Shown: positions 1 to 6,924, numbered from the stretch's first letter. The stretch: 15,104 nt of DNA from DAOMFM01 sp035429825 (GCA_044224215.1 JBGAKX010000108.1:1-15104), one strand, 5' to 3'. Notes: generated by a model not told the origin, from the sequence alone. Translations and numbers: made by a program.

Positions 1-1260
1 GCATTCGAGCGAGCTGCTGCACTCCAGCCCGACTTCGCGTGCGCGCTCGACTGGCTCGGACTGAGTCTTCAGAGCCTCGAACGCTACGATAAGGCGGTCG
101 AGGCATTCGAGCGCTCGATCGCTGTGAAGCCGCTCAGACCTGAATCGCGACTGAACCTCGGCGGTCTCTATATCGGACTCGGCGAATGGGCGAGGGCGAG
201 GATCTACCTCGAGCAGGCACGCGACCTCGATCCCAGTGACGCGGGTATCTACGTCGATCTAGGAATCGTCTACATGCAGCTCGACCGGCCGGATGACTCG
301 CTCCAGGCGCTGCAGAAGGCCGTGCAGCTCGATTCTTCGAGCGCCGAAGCGTATGTGAATCTCAGCACGGCATACCTGACGCTCGACCGTTACGACGACG
401 CATCCGCCGCGGCCAGAGAGGCTGTACGACTGGCGCCCGGCGATGCCATTGCTCAGTTCAACCTTGGACTGAGCTATGTCGAGCTCAAGCATTTCGAAGC
501 CGGGATCGGCGCGCTCGAGCGTTCCGTCGACATCAATCCACGATCGGCATATCACGTTGGGTATCTCGGCCACGTCTACTTCGAGGCCGGAAGGGTCGTC
601 GACGCTAAGGGCACCCTCGAGAAGGCCGTTGCCATCAAACCCGCGCGGTTTGAGAGCTTCTTTGACCTGAGCCGCGTGTTCGCAGCGCTGGGCGATGAAG
701 ATGAGGCGGACGCCACGCTCGCCCGAGGGCTCGGTGCCGATCCGAGTGGCGCGGATGAGTTCTATCGCGAGCACTCGAAAGAGGACGCGGTCAGGGACAG
801 AGACGATGAATCGTCAGCACCCGGGTTGAACCGACTCGGAGTGCTTTGCCTCGACACGAATCGAGTGGACGAGGCGATTGGGCACTTTCGCCGCGCGCTC
901 GCAATCGATGCGAACTACGCGCCCGCATTTGCAAATCTCGGACGGGCGATGTCGACACGAAAGAATTTCGAGGCAGCCGCCGCGTATTACCGCCAGGCAT
1001 CGGAACTTGCGCCACAGGCGCCCGCGCCGAAATGCAATCTGGCGACGGCCCTCCTACAGCTTGGTCGATACCGCGAAGCGGTCGACGCGAGCACCGCGGC
1101 ACTGACGATCAAGCCCGACTATGCCGAGGCGCTTTACGCGCTCGGAATGGCCTCGCTCGGACTCGGTGACAAGGCCGCGGCGCGCGACGCCCACCGACGG
1201 CTCGTACGAGTCGATCTCTCACTCGCGGCGGCGCTCGACAAGTCCATCGATGCGAAGTGA
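1..1260 (+). CDS. TPR-repeat protein, 5'-truncated by window edge
   Basis: The reading frame is open from base 1, and the translation before the GTG at 124 is already TPR-like (for example ALQPDFACALDWLGLSLQSL), so 124 is an internal codon and the gene begins outside the window. About 419 residues are visible, made almost wholly of 34-residue tetratricopeptide units with the usual pattern (A-x-x-x-L-G, Y-x-x-A, A-x-x-P). A less regular linker of about 45 residues near position 720-830 is rich in Asp, Glu and Arg and splits the array into two blocks. TPR arrays form helical solenoids that bind other proteins. No catalytic domain is visible, but one could lie upstream; TPR arrays often form the C-terminus of kinases, sulfotransferases or glycosyltransferases. 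The gene ends in TGA at 1258-1260 and faces the next gene tail to tail. The TPR identity is secure; the role is unknown. Confidence 0.9.
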   Translation, partial: AFERAAALQPDFACALDWLGLSLQSLERYDKAVEAFERSIAVKPLRPESRLNLGGLYIGLGEWARARIYLEQARDLDPSDAGIYVDLGIVYMQLDRPDDSLQALQKAVQLDSSSAEAYVNLSTAYLTLDRYDDASAAAREAVRLAPGDAIAQFNLGLSYVELKHFEAGIGALERSVDINPRSAYHVGYLGHVYFEAGRVVDAKGTLEKAVAIKPARFESFFDLSRVFAALGDEDEADATLARGLGADPSGADEFYREHSKEDAVRDRDDESSAPGLNRLGVLCLDTNRVDEAIGHFRRALAIDANYAPAFANLGRAMSTRKNFEAAAAYYRQASELAPQAPAPKCNLATALLQLGRYREAVDASTAALTIKPDYAEALYALGMASLGLGDKAAARDAHRRLVRVDLSLAAALDKSIDAK

Positions 1261-1520
1261 GCGGGAACGAAGGACCATGGCCGTGACAATATTCTCATTG
1301 CAGGCGCGGCGAGCACTGCGGTTCCATCACCTGTCCGAAAGTTCGTACACGCCATCCCGCGAAGTAACGGTGAATCGATGGTACTGCCCCAATGCCCGAT
1401 CGGGGTCATGGTGCGTGACTCTGAAGTCAATGTGATCGTTCGCGCGATTAATTCGACCGCCGGAACGGTTGACGAAGCACATGTTGAGTCCCGGCCGGAA
1501 GAGCTGCGCGAATGTCCGCT

Positions 1521-2393
1521 TCACGCCGTTCGAACGACGGGTGGCTCGACGGTGACACCTGATAGCTGCGGAGCCCCATCTGCCGAATGGAGTCTCTTCT
1601 GCCGCTGTGTCTCCTTTTTCGACAACTCCCCGGCGCGGTCGGCCTTCACGAACCCCTTGGGAACCGCGAACAGTTCGGCTGCCGCGCCCAACTTCACGTT
1701 GCGCAACATGGTGACGCCTTCGGCCGGGAAGAGCTCGATGAGACTCCCGTCGCCCGGAATCACCCACTCGATCCGAATGACGAGGTTCTTCAGGTCCCTT
1801 GCCGCGAAATACGTCGTGCGCTCGGACCCGGATGTCGAGGCCGTTCCGAACTTCACGCACGGATGCCCGTCGACTGTCTCCTCGCCGAGATACTTGAGCT
1901 CGGGCTTCTTCGGGTCCGCGACTTCCGAGACCAGCATCATCACGTGCGGATGCATCACCATCAGGGCGTAGACCTCCATGAAGTCATCGTCGTCGGACGA
2001 GATCTCGTAATACCGACGCCGCTTCGGCTGGACGATGACGGCTGTCGACTTCTCGAGGTCCGGCGTGAACCGCACGACACCGTACGATCCGGGTTTGACG
2101 AGCTCGAAGCCCGTGCTCTCGTCAGGCGGGAAGATCGCCTCTCCCGGGTCGAAGCGATAGAGGCTTCCCCTTCGAGCGACGCGTCCCGTGGTTACCTCAC
2201 GCGTTCCCTTCAGGTCCGATGCAATCCCATCCGCCGTGAAATCGGGCTGGTTCTCGAGAATCGAGCGTAACTCGTCTGATGAATACGCACGACTCGCGGT
2301 CGGCTGCTGCGCTCCGGTAGACGCCGTCGACATTGCGACTGCGAGCACCCATCCAACAACTCGGAGCGTCCGGCTCAGACTCGGTATTTTCAT
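1521..2393 (-). CDS. Exported LolA/DUF4412-like protein of unknown function
   Basis: A 290-residue protein with a clear Sec signal peptide: basic start MKIPSLSRTLR, hydrophobic VVGWVLAVAMSTAS, cleavage near TGA-QQ at about residue 29. The mature part is beta-rich. It contains a hallmark seen in outer-membrane lipoprotein-sorting (LolA-like) and DUF4412-like proteins: a strand with YLGEETVDGHPCVKF at about residues 170-184, followed by TYFAARDLKNLVIRIEW near 195-211. I infer a lipoprotein-carrier-like half barrel in the periplasm that may bind a hydrophobic ligand; no catalytic motif is visible. The ATG at 2393 follows a G-run (2397-2402) three bases away, an acceptable ribosome site. It is divergent from the NTR-domain gene across about 330 bases and convergent with the TPR gene, so it is probably monocistronic. 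Moderately sure of the fold class, not of the function. Confidence 0.8.
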   Translation of the reverse strand: MKIPSLSRTLRVVGWVLAVAMSTASTGAQQPTASRAYSSDELRSILENQPDFTADGIASDLKGTREVTTGRVARRGSLYRFDPGEAIFPPDESTGFELVKPGSYGVVRFTPDLEKSTAVIVQPKRRRYYEISSDDDDFMEVYALMVMHPHVMMLVSEVADPKKPELKYLGEETVDGHPCVKFGTASTSGSERTTYFAARDLKNLVIRIEWVIPGDGSLIELFPAEGVTMLRNVKLGAAAELFAVPKGFVKADRAGELSKKETQRQKRLHSADGAPQLSGVTVEPPVVRTA

Positions 2394-2725
2394 AGGCCCC
2401 CCTACGGTTTGACTTCGATTTCGAATCAGACATCAACAACGCGTAGAGAGGCTCACCGAGAATAGCACTCTTGAAACTTGCATTCGAGTGGATTGACGCC
2501 GGGGAAACAAATGCAATGCACTCGCGTTGATACCAACGAGCGCAGCCGCTGTCGTGCAAGAATGACGGAAAAACTGCGGATACCGTTCGCCTCGGTTCGG
2601 TCAACCGGGGAAGTTGACGGCCGGTAGGTCACCCAGACCATTATGAGTTCGCAAGTATGTGACCTCGAGGGAGGTTGCTATCGACAGGGCGCAATTGCCC
2701 TACCCGCGTAATGGAGGGACAAGCA
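2394..2725. promoter_or_regulatory. Divergent intergenic region between two exported-protein genes
   Basis: This stretch of about 330 bases must hold the promoters of both flanking genes. It contains the G-rich ribosome site of the minus gene (2397-2402) and GGAGGG at 2713-2718 for the plus gene. TTGACG-like -35 candidates occur (for example near 2613), but none has a good -10 box at 16-18 bases. I see no gene, RNA or strong hairpin in it. Reading from the TTG at 2675 or the ATG at 2711 would merely extend the downstream protein. Confidence 0.4.
2713..2718 (+). promoter_or_regulatory. Ribosome binding site deciding a TTG start
   Basis: GGAGGG lies seven bases upstream of TTG 2726. It overlaps the in-frame ATG at 2711 that would otherwise be chosen by default, which argues for the TTG start of the NTR-domain protein. 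Confidence 0.6.
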
Positions 2726-4204
2726 TTGAAGGCTCCACGGATCGTCCTGCTTGCCGCACTCGTCGCGACCTTGCCGCTTTCCGCGCCAGGACCCGCGTCG
2801 GCATCGTGCCCGATGATCATGCAGACCTTGGGCGCGTGGTTTGAGCAGGCGGACGCCGTCTTCGTCGGACGCGTGCTCGAGGTCTCCGACGTGCCCGTAA
2901 GCCCGCCACCCGGCGAATCGCCGGACACGCGGTTCGCGGAGTACTCGACTCGGTTCCACGTGGACGAGCTCTTCAAAGGTGCCCTAGGCGAACAGGTTAC
3001 GGTGCTCGCCGAGAACACCTGGCACGACTGCATCGTCGAGTTCGACGTGGGCGAGCAGTACATCGTGTTCGCATTCCGCCGCAGTTCGCGCCTCGCCTCG
3101 GCTTCAGACGACCCGAAGGTATCCGGCGACGCGCTGCGATCGGTCCTTAGCAGCCCGACCGCACGTGTTGCGGCACGAGCCGACGTTCTCGCCTACCTGC
3201 GCCTGCGTGCGGAGACGGGGCGAGCTCCACGGCTTGTGGGCGTTGTCTATGACCGCACGCCTCCGTCGCTTGAGGCCACGTACTCCCGGACGCAGATTGG
3301 CTGGTACGGCGTCACGACCCGGAGCGGAATTACGGTCAACCTCGTTGGCGGCGGTGAGAATCTCACCACAACGTCGGATGCGAATGGAGCGTTTGTCTTC
3401 GCCGACGTGCCCGAAGGGGATTATTCGATTCGGCTCGCGTTGCCAGAGGGGTGTCGTCTTCTCGAGCAGTACGAAGGCGCCCCGTATGCGCCCGTACGGG
3501 ACAGATCGGCTCCGGATCGCATTGAGATCAAGGAGGGTGAGACGGTCGCACGATATTTCACGGTTTCCAGTTCGACAGAGGTCTCGGGGCGTGCCGTGTC
3601 ACCGTCAGGCAAACCGCTCAGCTGGTGCTATGCCCATATGGTTCTCGCGTCGGAGTTGAGCGCGTTCAAGCCCGAATTGGGGACTGGCAACGAACGTGCG
3701 TTCGTTGACGAGGGAGGCAAGTACGACTTTGACGTCGTACCACCTGGCGAGTATGTCCTGGTTTTCAATACCGGCCGTGAGGACATCTTCGATGAGCGAG
3801 GTCCGACCTACTTCCACCCGGGAGTGACTGATCCTTCAAAGGCCACTCGCTTCCACATCTCGGACGGGAAGACGATCGATCTTGGCGACGTCAAGGCGCC
3901 AGCCGTGGCAGGGGTCCGGAAGTTCGATGTGTCGGTCGTGAACGAGACGGGCGAAGGCCAGCATGCAGACCTTCGCTGCCTGGTCGGGACCGCGAACACC
4001 GAGACGTCGTTTGCGACGGATGACAATGGCCGGTTGCGCCTCTATCTTCGGCCCGGACTGCGTTGTCGGATTGAGGTTGTGTCGCCCGTGGACGGCCAGC
4101 AGACCCTGGCGAGGGCGGAGATCGGCGAAGACGGCCAGATAGCACCCGTGAAAATGGTTGTCACGCTTCCGTCGACAGACCAGAACGATGACGACGAGCC
4201 GTAA
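2726..4204 (+). CDS. Secreted NTR (TIMP-like) domain protein with carboxypeptidase-regulatory-like domains
   Basis: I start the protein at TTG 2726, because GGAGGG at 2713-2718 sits seven bases before it and the product then begins with a textbook signal peptide (MKAPRIVLLAALVATLPLSA, cleavage after ASA near residue 26). Starts at ATG 2711 or TTG 2675 only add residues before it. The mature protein begins Ser-Cys-Pro and runs into ADAVFVGRVLEVSD and HDCIVEFDVGEQYIVFAF, the pattern of bacterial netrin/TIMP-like (NTR) domains, at about residues 27-140. About three beta-sandwich modules of the carboxypeptidase regulatory-like type follow. The clearest is at residues ~205-260, with TTSDANGAFVFADVPEGDYS; others lie near 300-350 and 400-450. 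Such proteins act outside the cytoplasm, but their ligand is unknown. At 492 residues it is complete. It is monocistronic and convergent with the thioredoxin gene. Confidence 0.85.
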   Translation: MKAPRIVLLAALVATLPLSAPGPASASCPMIMQTLGAWFEQADAVFVGRVLEVSDVPVSPPPGESPDTRFAEYSTRFHVDELFKGALGEQVTVLAENTWHDCIVEFDVGEQYIVFAFRRSSRLASASDDPKVSGDALRSVLSSPTARVAARADVLAYLRLRAETGRAPRLVGVVYDRTPPSLEATYSRTQIGWYGVTTRSGITVNLVGGGENLTTTSDANGAFVFADVPEGDYSIRLALPEGCRLLEQYEGAPYAPVRDRSAPDRIEIKEGETVARYFTVSSSTEVSGRAVSPSGKPLSWCYAHMVLASELSAFKPELGTGNERAFVDEGGKYDFDVVPPGEYVLVFNTGREDIFDERGPTYFHPGVTDPSKATRFHISDGKTIDLGDVKAPAVAGVRKFDVSVVNETGEGQHADLRCLVGTANTETSFATDDNGRLRLYLRPGLRCRIEVVSPVDGQQTLARAEIGEDGQIAPVKMVVTLPSTDQNDDDEP

Positions 4205-4351
4205 TGATCGCTCAGCGTTTTCAACCCGAAACGTACCTGCTCCAACACGCAGGAGGCGGCGCATCCACATCAAATCTCGGCTTATCCTCGTGAACCCAGG
4301 ACGCGTCGTGCAGCACGCTGCTGTTAAGCGAAATACCGCGCGAACGCGCTC

Positions 4352-4375
4352 GAAGCCCTCACAGATCAGGGCTTC
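4352..4375. other. Perfect hairpin across the stop codon of the thioredoxin gene
   Basis: GAAGCCCT (4352-4359) and AGGGCTTC (4368-4375) are perfect inverted repeats around an 8-base loop. The right arm begins inside the TGA stop (4366-4368) of the minus-strand thioredoxin gene. Two smaller hairpins follow on the minus strand, GCGCG-AA-CGCGC near 4338-4349 and CAGCA-CGC-TGCTG near 4312-4324. No T-tract follows on either strand. It may protect or end two converging transcripts, but it is not a standard intrinsic terminator. Confidence 0.4.
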
Positions 4376-5223
4376 CCGGATCGAACGGCCTGGAGGTTCT
4401 TCTCTGCCTGCACCGTCGCCTCGGAGTTTGGATATCGAGCCTTCATCTCGGCAAGGATCTTTGCGGCATCCTCGGTCTTCCCCTGCCGAAGCTCGGCCGT
4501 CATCACGCCCAGCATCGCGAGATCGCATTGATTCCCGGCCGGGCACTCCTTGAGGCATCGCTCAAATGTCTTGCGCGCCGCATTCAGGTCACCAGCCTTC
4601 AAGTACGTCCGGCCCATCGTGAGCAGAATCTGCTCGCGCTTCGCCATATCGCCTTGAATCGCTGGCGACTTGAGCGCGCGATCGTAGTATTTCCGGCTCA
4701 TGTCGGCGACACCCATGCGGGCATAGAAATCGCCAACGTTTACGGCCGCCTGCACTTCGTTTGGATCCTTGTCCGAAACGGCGAGGGCCTCGACGACCTC
4801 CGAGAAGTCCGCGGGGAACCCCTCGAGCCAGTCCGACAGTTCGGCCACGCTCATGTACCCGACGTGGCGCGACAGTTGATTGCCAAACGGATCTGCCAGC
4901 ACGATGAGCGGAATACTGTCCGCCCGATAGCGCTGAGCGAGTCCCTCGTTGTTGTCGATGTCGACCGAAACGCAAACGAACCGCTCAGCCCGCTCGGCGA
5001 CGGCGCGCGCCGGCCAGACCTCCTCGTCCATTGCACGACAAGGGCCGCACCACCGGGCATTGAAGTCCAGCAGCACGGGCTTGCCGGATTGCTGCGCGGC
5101 TTTCAGCCCTTCGGAATAGCCTCTCGTCCACGAGACCGAGGGCGCCTTTGACTGGGCCCCGACAGGAGACGCGACCGCCGTGATCGCCGTCAGAACGAAC
5201 AGCGCGACACGATACGAGATCAT
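4366..5223 (-). CDS. Secreted thioredoxin-fold protein with C-terminal TPRs
   Basis: A 285-residue protein. Residues 1-23 form a Sec signal peptide (ALFVLTAITAVASPVGA). A thioredoxin domain follows at about 30-140, with the redox motif WCGPC at residues 58-62 and the cis-proline loop at SIPLIVL (Pro105). Residues ~150-280 form TPR-like helices (VGDFYARMGVADMSRKYYDR and later units). Both active-site cysteines are present, so it should catalyse dithiol-disulfide exchange or reduction in the periplasm, with the TPR part binding a partner. Similar thioredoxin_7-TPR fusions are known in environmental bacteria. GGGAGG at 5229-5234 sits five bases before the ATG, supporting the start. The gene stands alone: divergent from mazEF-1 across 290 bases and convergent with the NTR gene. 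No electron donor such as DsbD is nearby. Confidence 0.9.
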   Translation of the reverse strand: MISYRVALFVLTAITAVASPVGAQSKAPSVSWTRGYSEGLKAAQQSGKPVLLDFNARWCGPCRAMDEEVWPARAVAERAERFVCVSVDIDNNEGLAQRYRADSIPLIVLADPFGNQLSRHVGYMSVAELSDWLEGFPADFSEVVEALAVSDKDPNEVQAAVNVGDFYARMGVADMSRKYYDRALKSPAIQGDMAKREQILLTMGRTYLKAGDLNAARKTFERCLKECPAGNQCDLAMLGVMTAELRQGKTEDAAKILAEMKARYPNSEATVQAEKNLQAVRSGKP

Positions 5224-5395
5224 GAGATCCTCCCGAGTGAATCCGCCCCACAGCCAGCGCTCGATTGAACGCCCCGGACACCGGTAGGTATTTCACGTGC
5301 AGCAATGTGAGTCCCGGCGAATGGAGCTCGCCACACACTCTGCATGAATACCACGCCGACGCGTGTGCGCGACAGTCGATAGACCGCCGTTCGCG

Positions 5396-5414
5396 TCAAC
5401 GTCGCGTACGTTGA
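5396..5414. promoter_or_regulatory. Inverted repeat in the thioredoxin/mazEF-1 intergenic region
   Basis: TCAACGT (5396-5402) and ACGTTGA (5408-5414) are perfect inverted repeats separated by five bases. They lie about 100 bases before the MazE start and 175 bases before the thioredoxin start. The symmetry and spacing fit a dimeric regulator site, or a weak hairpin. No regulator is assigned; it is distinct from the palindrome at 5471-5492. Confidence 0.4.
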
Positions 5415-5451
5415 TCGCTCGCGGCCACGACGGATTCCGGACACATCGAAA

Positions 5452-5492
5452 TTGACGGGCTCCAACGCCATGTATAAACTACCGTCTATACA
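5452..5492 (+). promoter_or_regulatory. mazEF-1 promoter with palindromic operator
   Basis: TTGACG at 5452-5457 is a good -35 box. TATAAA (5473-5478, spacing 15) or TAAACT (5475-5480, spacing 17) can serve as -10. The -10 region lies inside a palindrome, TGTATA (5471-5476) N10 TATACA (5487-5492). MazE and MazE-MazF complexes are known to repress their own promoters by binding palindromes, so this is the likely autoregulatory operator. The ribosome site GGGAGGAGG (5501-5509) follows directly. Confidence 0.6.
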
Positions 5493-5512
5493 GTTGCGAA
5501 GGGAGGAGGGTC

Positions 5513-5767
5513 GTGGTCGAAGCCGTACTGGACATCAAACGATGGGGCAACAATCTGGGTGTTCGCTTGCCGGCCGCAGTGGCGCGGGAAGCGCATCTGC
5601 ACGTCGATCAGCGTGTGCGTGTATCGGTCGAAGGCGACCATGTAGTCATCACGCCGATTGAGGATGCGCGACCTTCCCTCGAGCAACGCCTGGCTGCCTA
5701 CGACCCAGAGCGACACGGCGGCGAGCAGATGACCACGACTGAGACGCTCGGAGCTGAGCGTTGGTAG
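5513..5767 (+). CDS. mazE: MazE-type antitoxin, AbrB fold
   Basis: An 84-residue protein. The N-terminus (IKRWGNNLGVRLPAAVAR, then a beta hairpin VRVSVEGDHVVITPIED) matches the swapped-hairpin AbrB DNA-binding domain of E. coli MazE, which has VKRWGNSPAVRIPA at the same place. The C-terminal tail (EQRLAAYDPE to the final GAERW) should wrap around the toxin; E. coli MazE likewise ends in Trp. MazE neutralises the MazF ribonuclease and represses its own operon. The GTG at 5513 follows the strong GGGAGGAGG at 5501-5509. The stop overlaps the toxin start by seven bases, as expected for coupled translation. The usual MazE length is about 80 residues, so the gene looks intact. Confidence 0.93.
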   Translation: MVEAVLDIKRWGNNLGVRLPAAVAREAHLHVDQRVRVSVEGDHVVITPIEDARPSLEQRLAAYDPERHGGEQMTTTETLGAERW

Positions 5768-6156
5768 GCAGCAGACCGGCAGCTTCAAAACGCAAGCCAT
5801 GGGTGCCTGACCGGCAAGACATCATCTGGATCGATTGCAATCCGCAGGTCGGCCGCGAAATGCGTGATGTCCATCCGTTCCTGGTGCTCTCGCCGCGCAA
5901 CTTCAACGAGAAGACTTCGCTGGTCATCGGCTTGCCCATGACGACGGCCGAGTACAACTCGGACAATCCCTTTGCCGTCGCGGTGGGTAAGGCGTCAGGC
6001 AGAAGGCTCCCGAAAACCAGCTACGTCCTGTGCCACCAGCCCAAGTCGTTCGACTGGCGCTTGCGCAAAGCCAGGTCACATCCACTCGGCACTCTGTCCA
6101 GCACCTTGTTTCTGCAGGTCTGCGAGCGGCTCAACCAGATTATTCAGATTGGCTGA
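5761..6156 (+). CDS. mazF: MazF-type mRNA interferase toxin
   Basis: A 131-residue MazF/PemK toxin with SH3-like barrel motifs in order: VPDRQDIIWIDCNPQVGRE (residues 15-33), HPFLVLSP (38-45), IGLPMTT (56-62) and the C-terminal helix LFLQVCERLNQIIQ. MazF toxins cleave single-stranded RNA and are inhibited by MazE. The catalytic Thr (E. coli T52) corresponds to Thr61. The catalytic Arg (E. coli R29, in HRPAVVLSP) aligns with His38, a substitution worth noting. I start at TTG 5761, with GGAG at 5750-5753 seven bases upstream; it overlaps the mazE stop. GTG 5803 is an alternative that removes 14 residues but lacks a ribosome site. The 3' end overlaps the stop of the minus-strand ORF at 6144 by 13 bases. 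Confidence 0.93.
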   Translation: MVGSRPAASKRKPWVPDRQDIIWIDCNPQVGREMRDVHPFLVLSPRNFNEKTSLVIGLPMTTAEYNSDNPFAVAVGKASGRRLPKTSYVLCHQPKSFDWRLRKARSHPLGTLSSTLFLQVCERLNQIIQIG

Positions 6157-6464
6157 AGCACTCGACCGAGTTCCATTGCGCCGTCACACGCCCTTGAGGT
6201 CAACGGCTCGTGCGAAGTATTCGGGCTGGTCAGGTCATCGCCGCTGGTCAATATTACGTAATATCTGTTATCGGACGCAATGGCGCGCCTGTTCGATCGA
6301 ATGGCTTCAATCGCCCTATGCAGCATCTCGACCTCAGCGCGCGAGGCAACCATTTCGCGCCGATGCCGGCTTCCGGCGATCGCGCACGCAACGGCCGCGT
6401 GGGAGAGCTCACTGAGCGCCTCGAGTCGCTTCTGCACATTCTTGCGTGACATTTCGGTGCTCAC
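6144..6464 (-). CDS. Small helical protein of unknown function, coupled to a nucleotidyltransferase remnant
   Basis: A 106-residue ORF with no recognised domain. The first ~60 residues (RLEALSELSHAAVACAIAGS, then HRREMVASRAEVEMLHRAIE) look like amphipathic helices and use GC-rich third positions; the last ~40 residues are less gene-like, with AT-rich codons. Its GTG start (6464-6462) overlaps the TGA stop (6463-6461) of the upstream reading frame as GTGA, the classic translational-coupling arrangement, which is the main reason to believe it. The stop overlaps the end of mazF by 13 bases. Its upstream partner is a broken nucleotidyltransferase-like gene, so it may be the orphaned second gene of a two-gene module. 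It could also be non-functional now, having lost its promoter. Confidence 0.5.
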   Translation of the reverse strand: MSTEMSRKNVQKRLEALSELSHAAVACAIAGSRHRREMVASRAEVEMLHRAIEAIRSNRRAIASDNRYYVILTSGDDLTSPNTSHEPLTSRACDGAMELGRVLQPI

Positions 6465-6658
6465 ATCTGATATCCCCCATCCCCGCGGTCTCCTCTCGAT
6501 GGACTTGGTGCCTGCTCGGATGCCGTCGCTGTAGTCGGAAGGCCCGGTTCCCGTCTGAGCCCTTCCGCCACTTCGAGCAACGCCTCGACGTCCGCGAGGT
6601 CCTGCGCGCGGCCGCTGATCTGCTTCAACTTCACGAAACCCTCAAGCGATACAAGGGG
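6461..6658 (-). pseudogene. C-terminal remnant of a nucleotidyltransferase-like gene
   Basis: A 66-codon open stretch on the minus strand without a convincing start. It reads LVSLEGFVKLKQISGRAQDL followed by ADVEALLEVAEGLRRE, then a Pro/Ser/Gly-rich tail, ending in TGA at 6461. The pattern 'SLE-hydrophobic-x-x-LK-x-x-x-GR-x-QDLADVEALL' is typical of the C-terminal end of MNT/AbiEii-like nucleotidyltransferases, where K and D residues close the fold. The frame is open only up to 6658 and hits a stop (6659-6661) inside the palindrome at 6654-6692, so the N-terminal catalytic domain is missing. Downstream it overlaps the small ORF by GTGA. Assignment rests on recognising the motif, not on a search. 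Confidence 0.5.
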
Positions 6659-6692
6659 TCACCGCATAAGTCCGTTTTATGCGATGACCCCT
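6654..6692. repeat. REP-like palindrome (39 bp)
   Basis: AGGGGTCACCGCATAA (6654-6669) pairs with TTATGCGATGACCCCT (6677-6692) across a 7-base loop, with a single mismatch in 16 positions. Palindromes with GGGGTCA...TGACCCC ends are typical of repetitive extragenic palindromes mobilised by REP-associated tyrosine (Y1) transposases. No such transposase is in the window. One edge coincides with the truncation of the nucleotidyltransferase remnant. It could also fold as a terminator for either side, although no T-run follows. Confidence 0.6.
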
Positions 6693-6727
6693 AATGCAGC
6701 CTTCGGACGGGCTGTTTGCGATCACCC

Positions 6728-6816
6728 GAGTCTCCGAATTCTCGACAAGCCTGCTGTGGCGGCTTCCCGAGCAGCTTCCCAGGCCGATCGCGCACAAACG
6801 GCCGTATCGGACTCAG
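6728..6816. repeat. Diverged 89-nt dispersed repeat, copy 1
   Basis: Aligned by eye without gaps to 12616-12704, about 63 of 89 positions agree. The best blocks are CTCCGA, CCTGC-GTGG, CCCGAG, TCCCAG-CCGATCG-GCA and CGTATC-GAC-CAG. Mismatches fall in all three codon phases, so shared coding is not the reason. This copy lies in the leader of the beta-helix gene, 109-197 bases before its ATG. The rest of the leader (6817-6924) shows a small perfect dyad, TGTGT-T-ACACA at 6867-6877, and no clear promoter. Confidence 0.55.
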
Positions 6817-6924
6817 GAACTCGATCGCTCCTTCGTATTTTCGATCGTATCTCGGCTAGACCCCAATGTGTTACACAAACAGCCCTTGTCACGGAAGGGT
6901 GCATCGAGGAACCTAGTCGTCGAC

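Noticed and set aside
259..774. A 171-residue minus-strand ORF inside the TPR gene
   Set aside because: Mirror frame of a clear TPR array; long shadow frames are expected in GC-rich coding DNA.
1327..1520. Minus-strand reading beyond the end of the LolA-like gene (QLFRPGLNMCFVNRSGG...)
   Set aside because: It is an open frame of some protein-like appearance, but it is a different frame from the gene it would extend, overlaps it for most of its length and shows no family motif. Third-position GC is not clearly above background.
5229..5262. Possible third copy of the 89-nt repeat (CCCGAGTGA...CAGCC)
   Set aside because: Only about ten bases match, at the ribosome site of the thioredoxin gene; the conserved blocks on either side are missing.
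5803..6156. Shorter MazF-1 from GTG 5803
   Set aside because: No ribosome site precedes it, and it would remove the WVPD segment that aligns with the YVPD start of E. coli MazF.
6694..6924. N-terminal extension of the beta-helix protein from ATG 6694
   Set aside because: It would place about 77 extra residues before the signal peptide and would translate the dispersed 89-nt repeat, whose mismatches show no codon bias; the other copy has a stop in the same frame.
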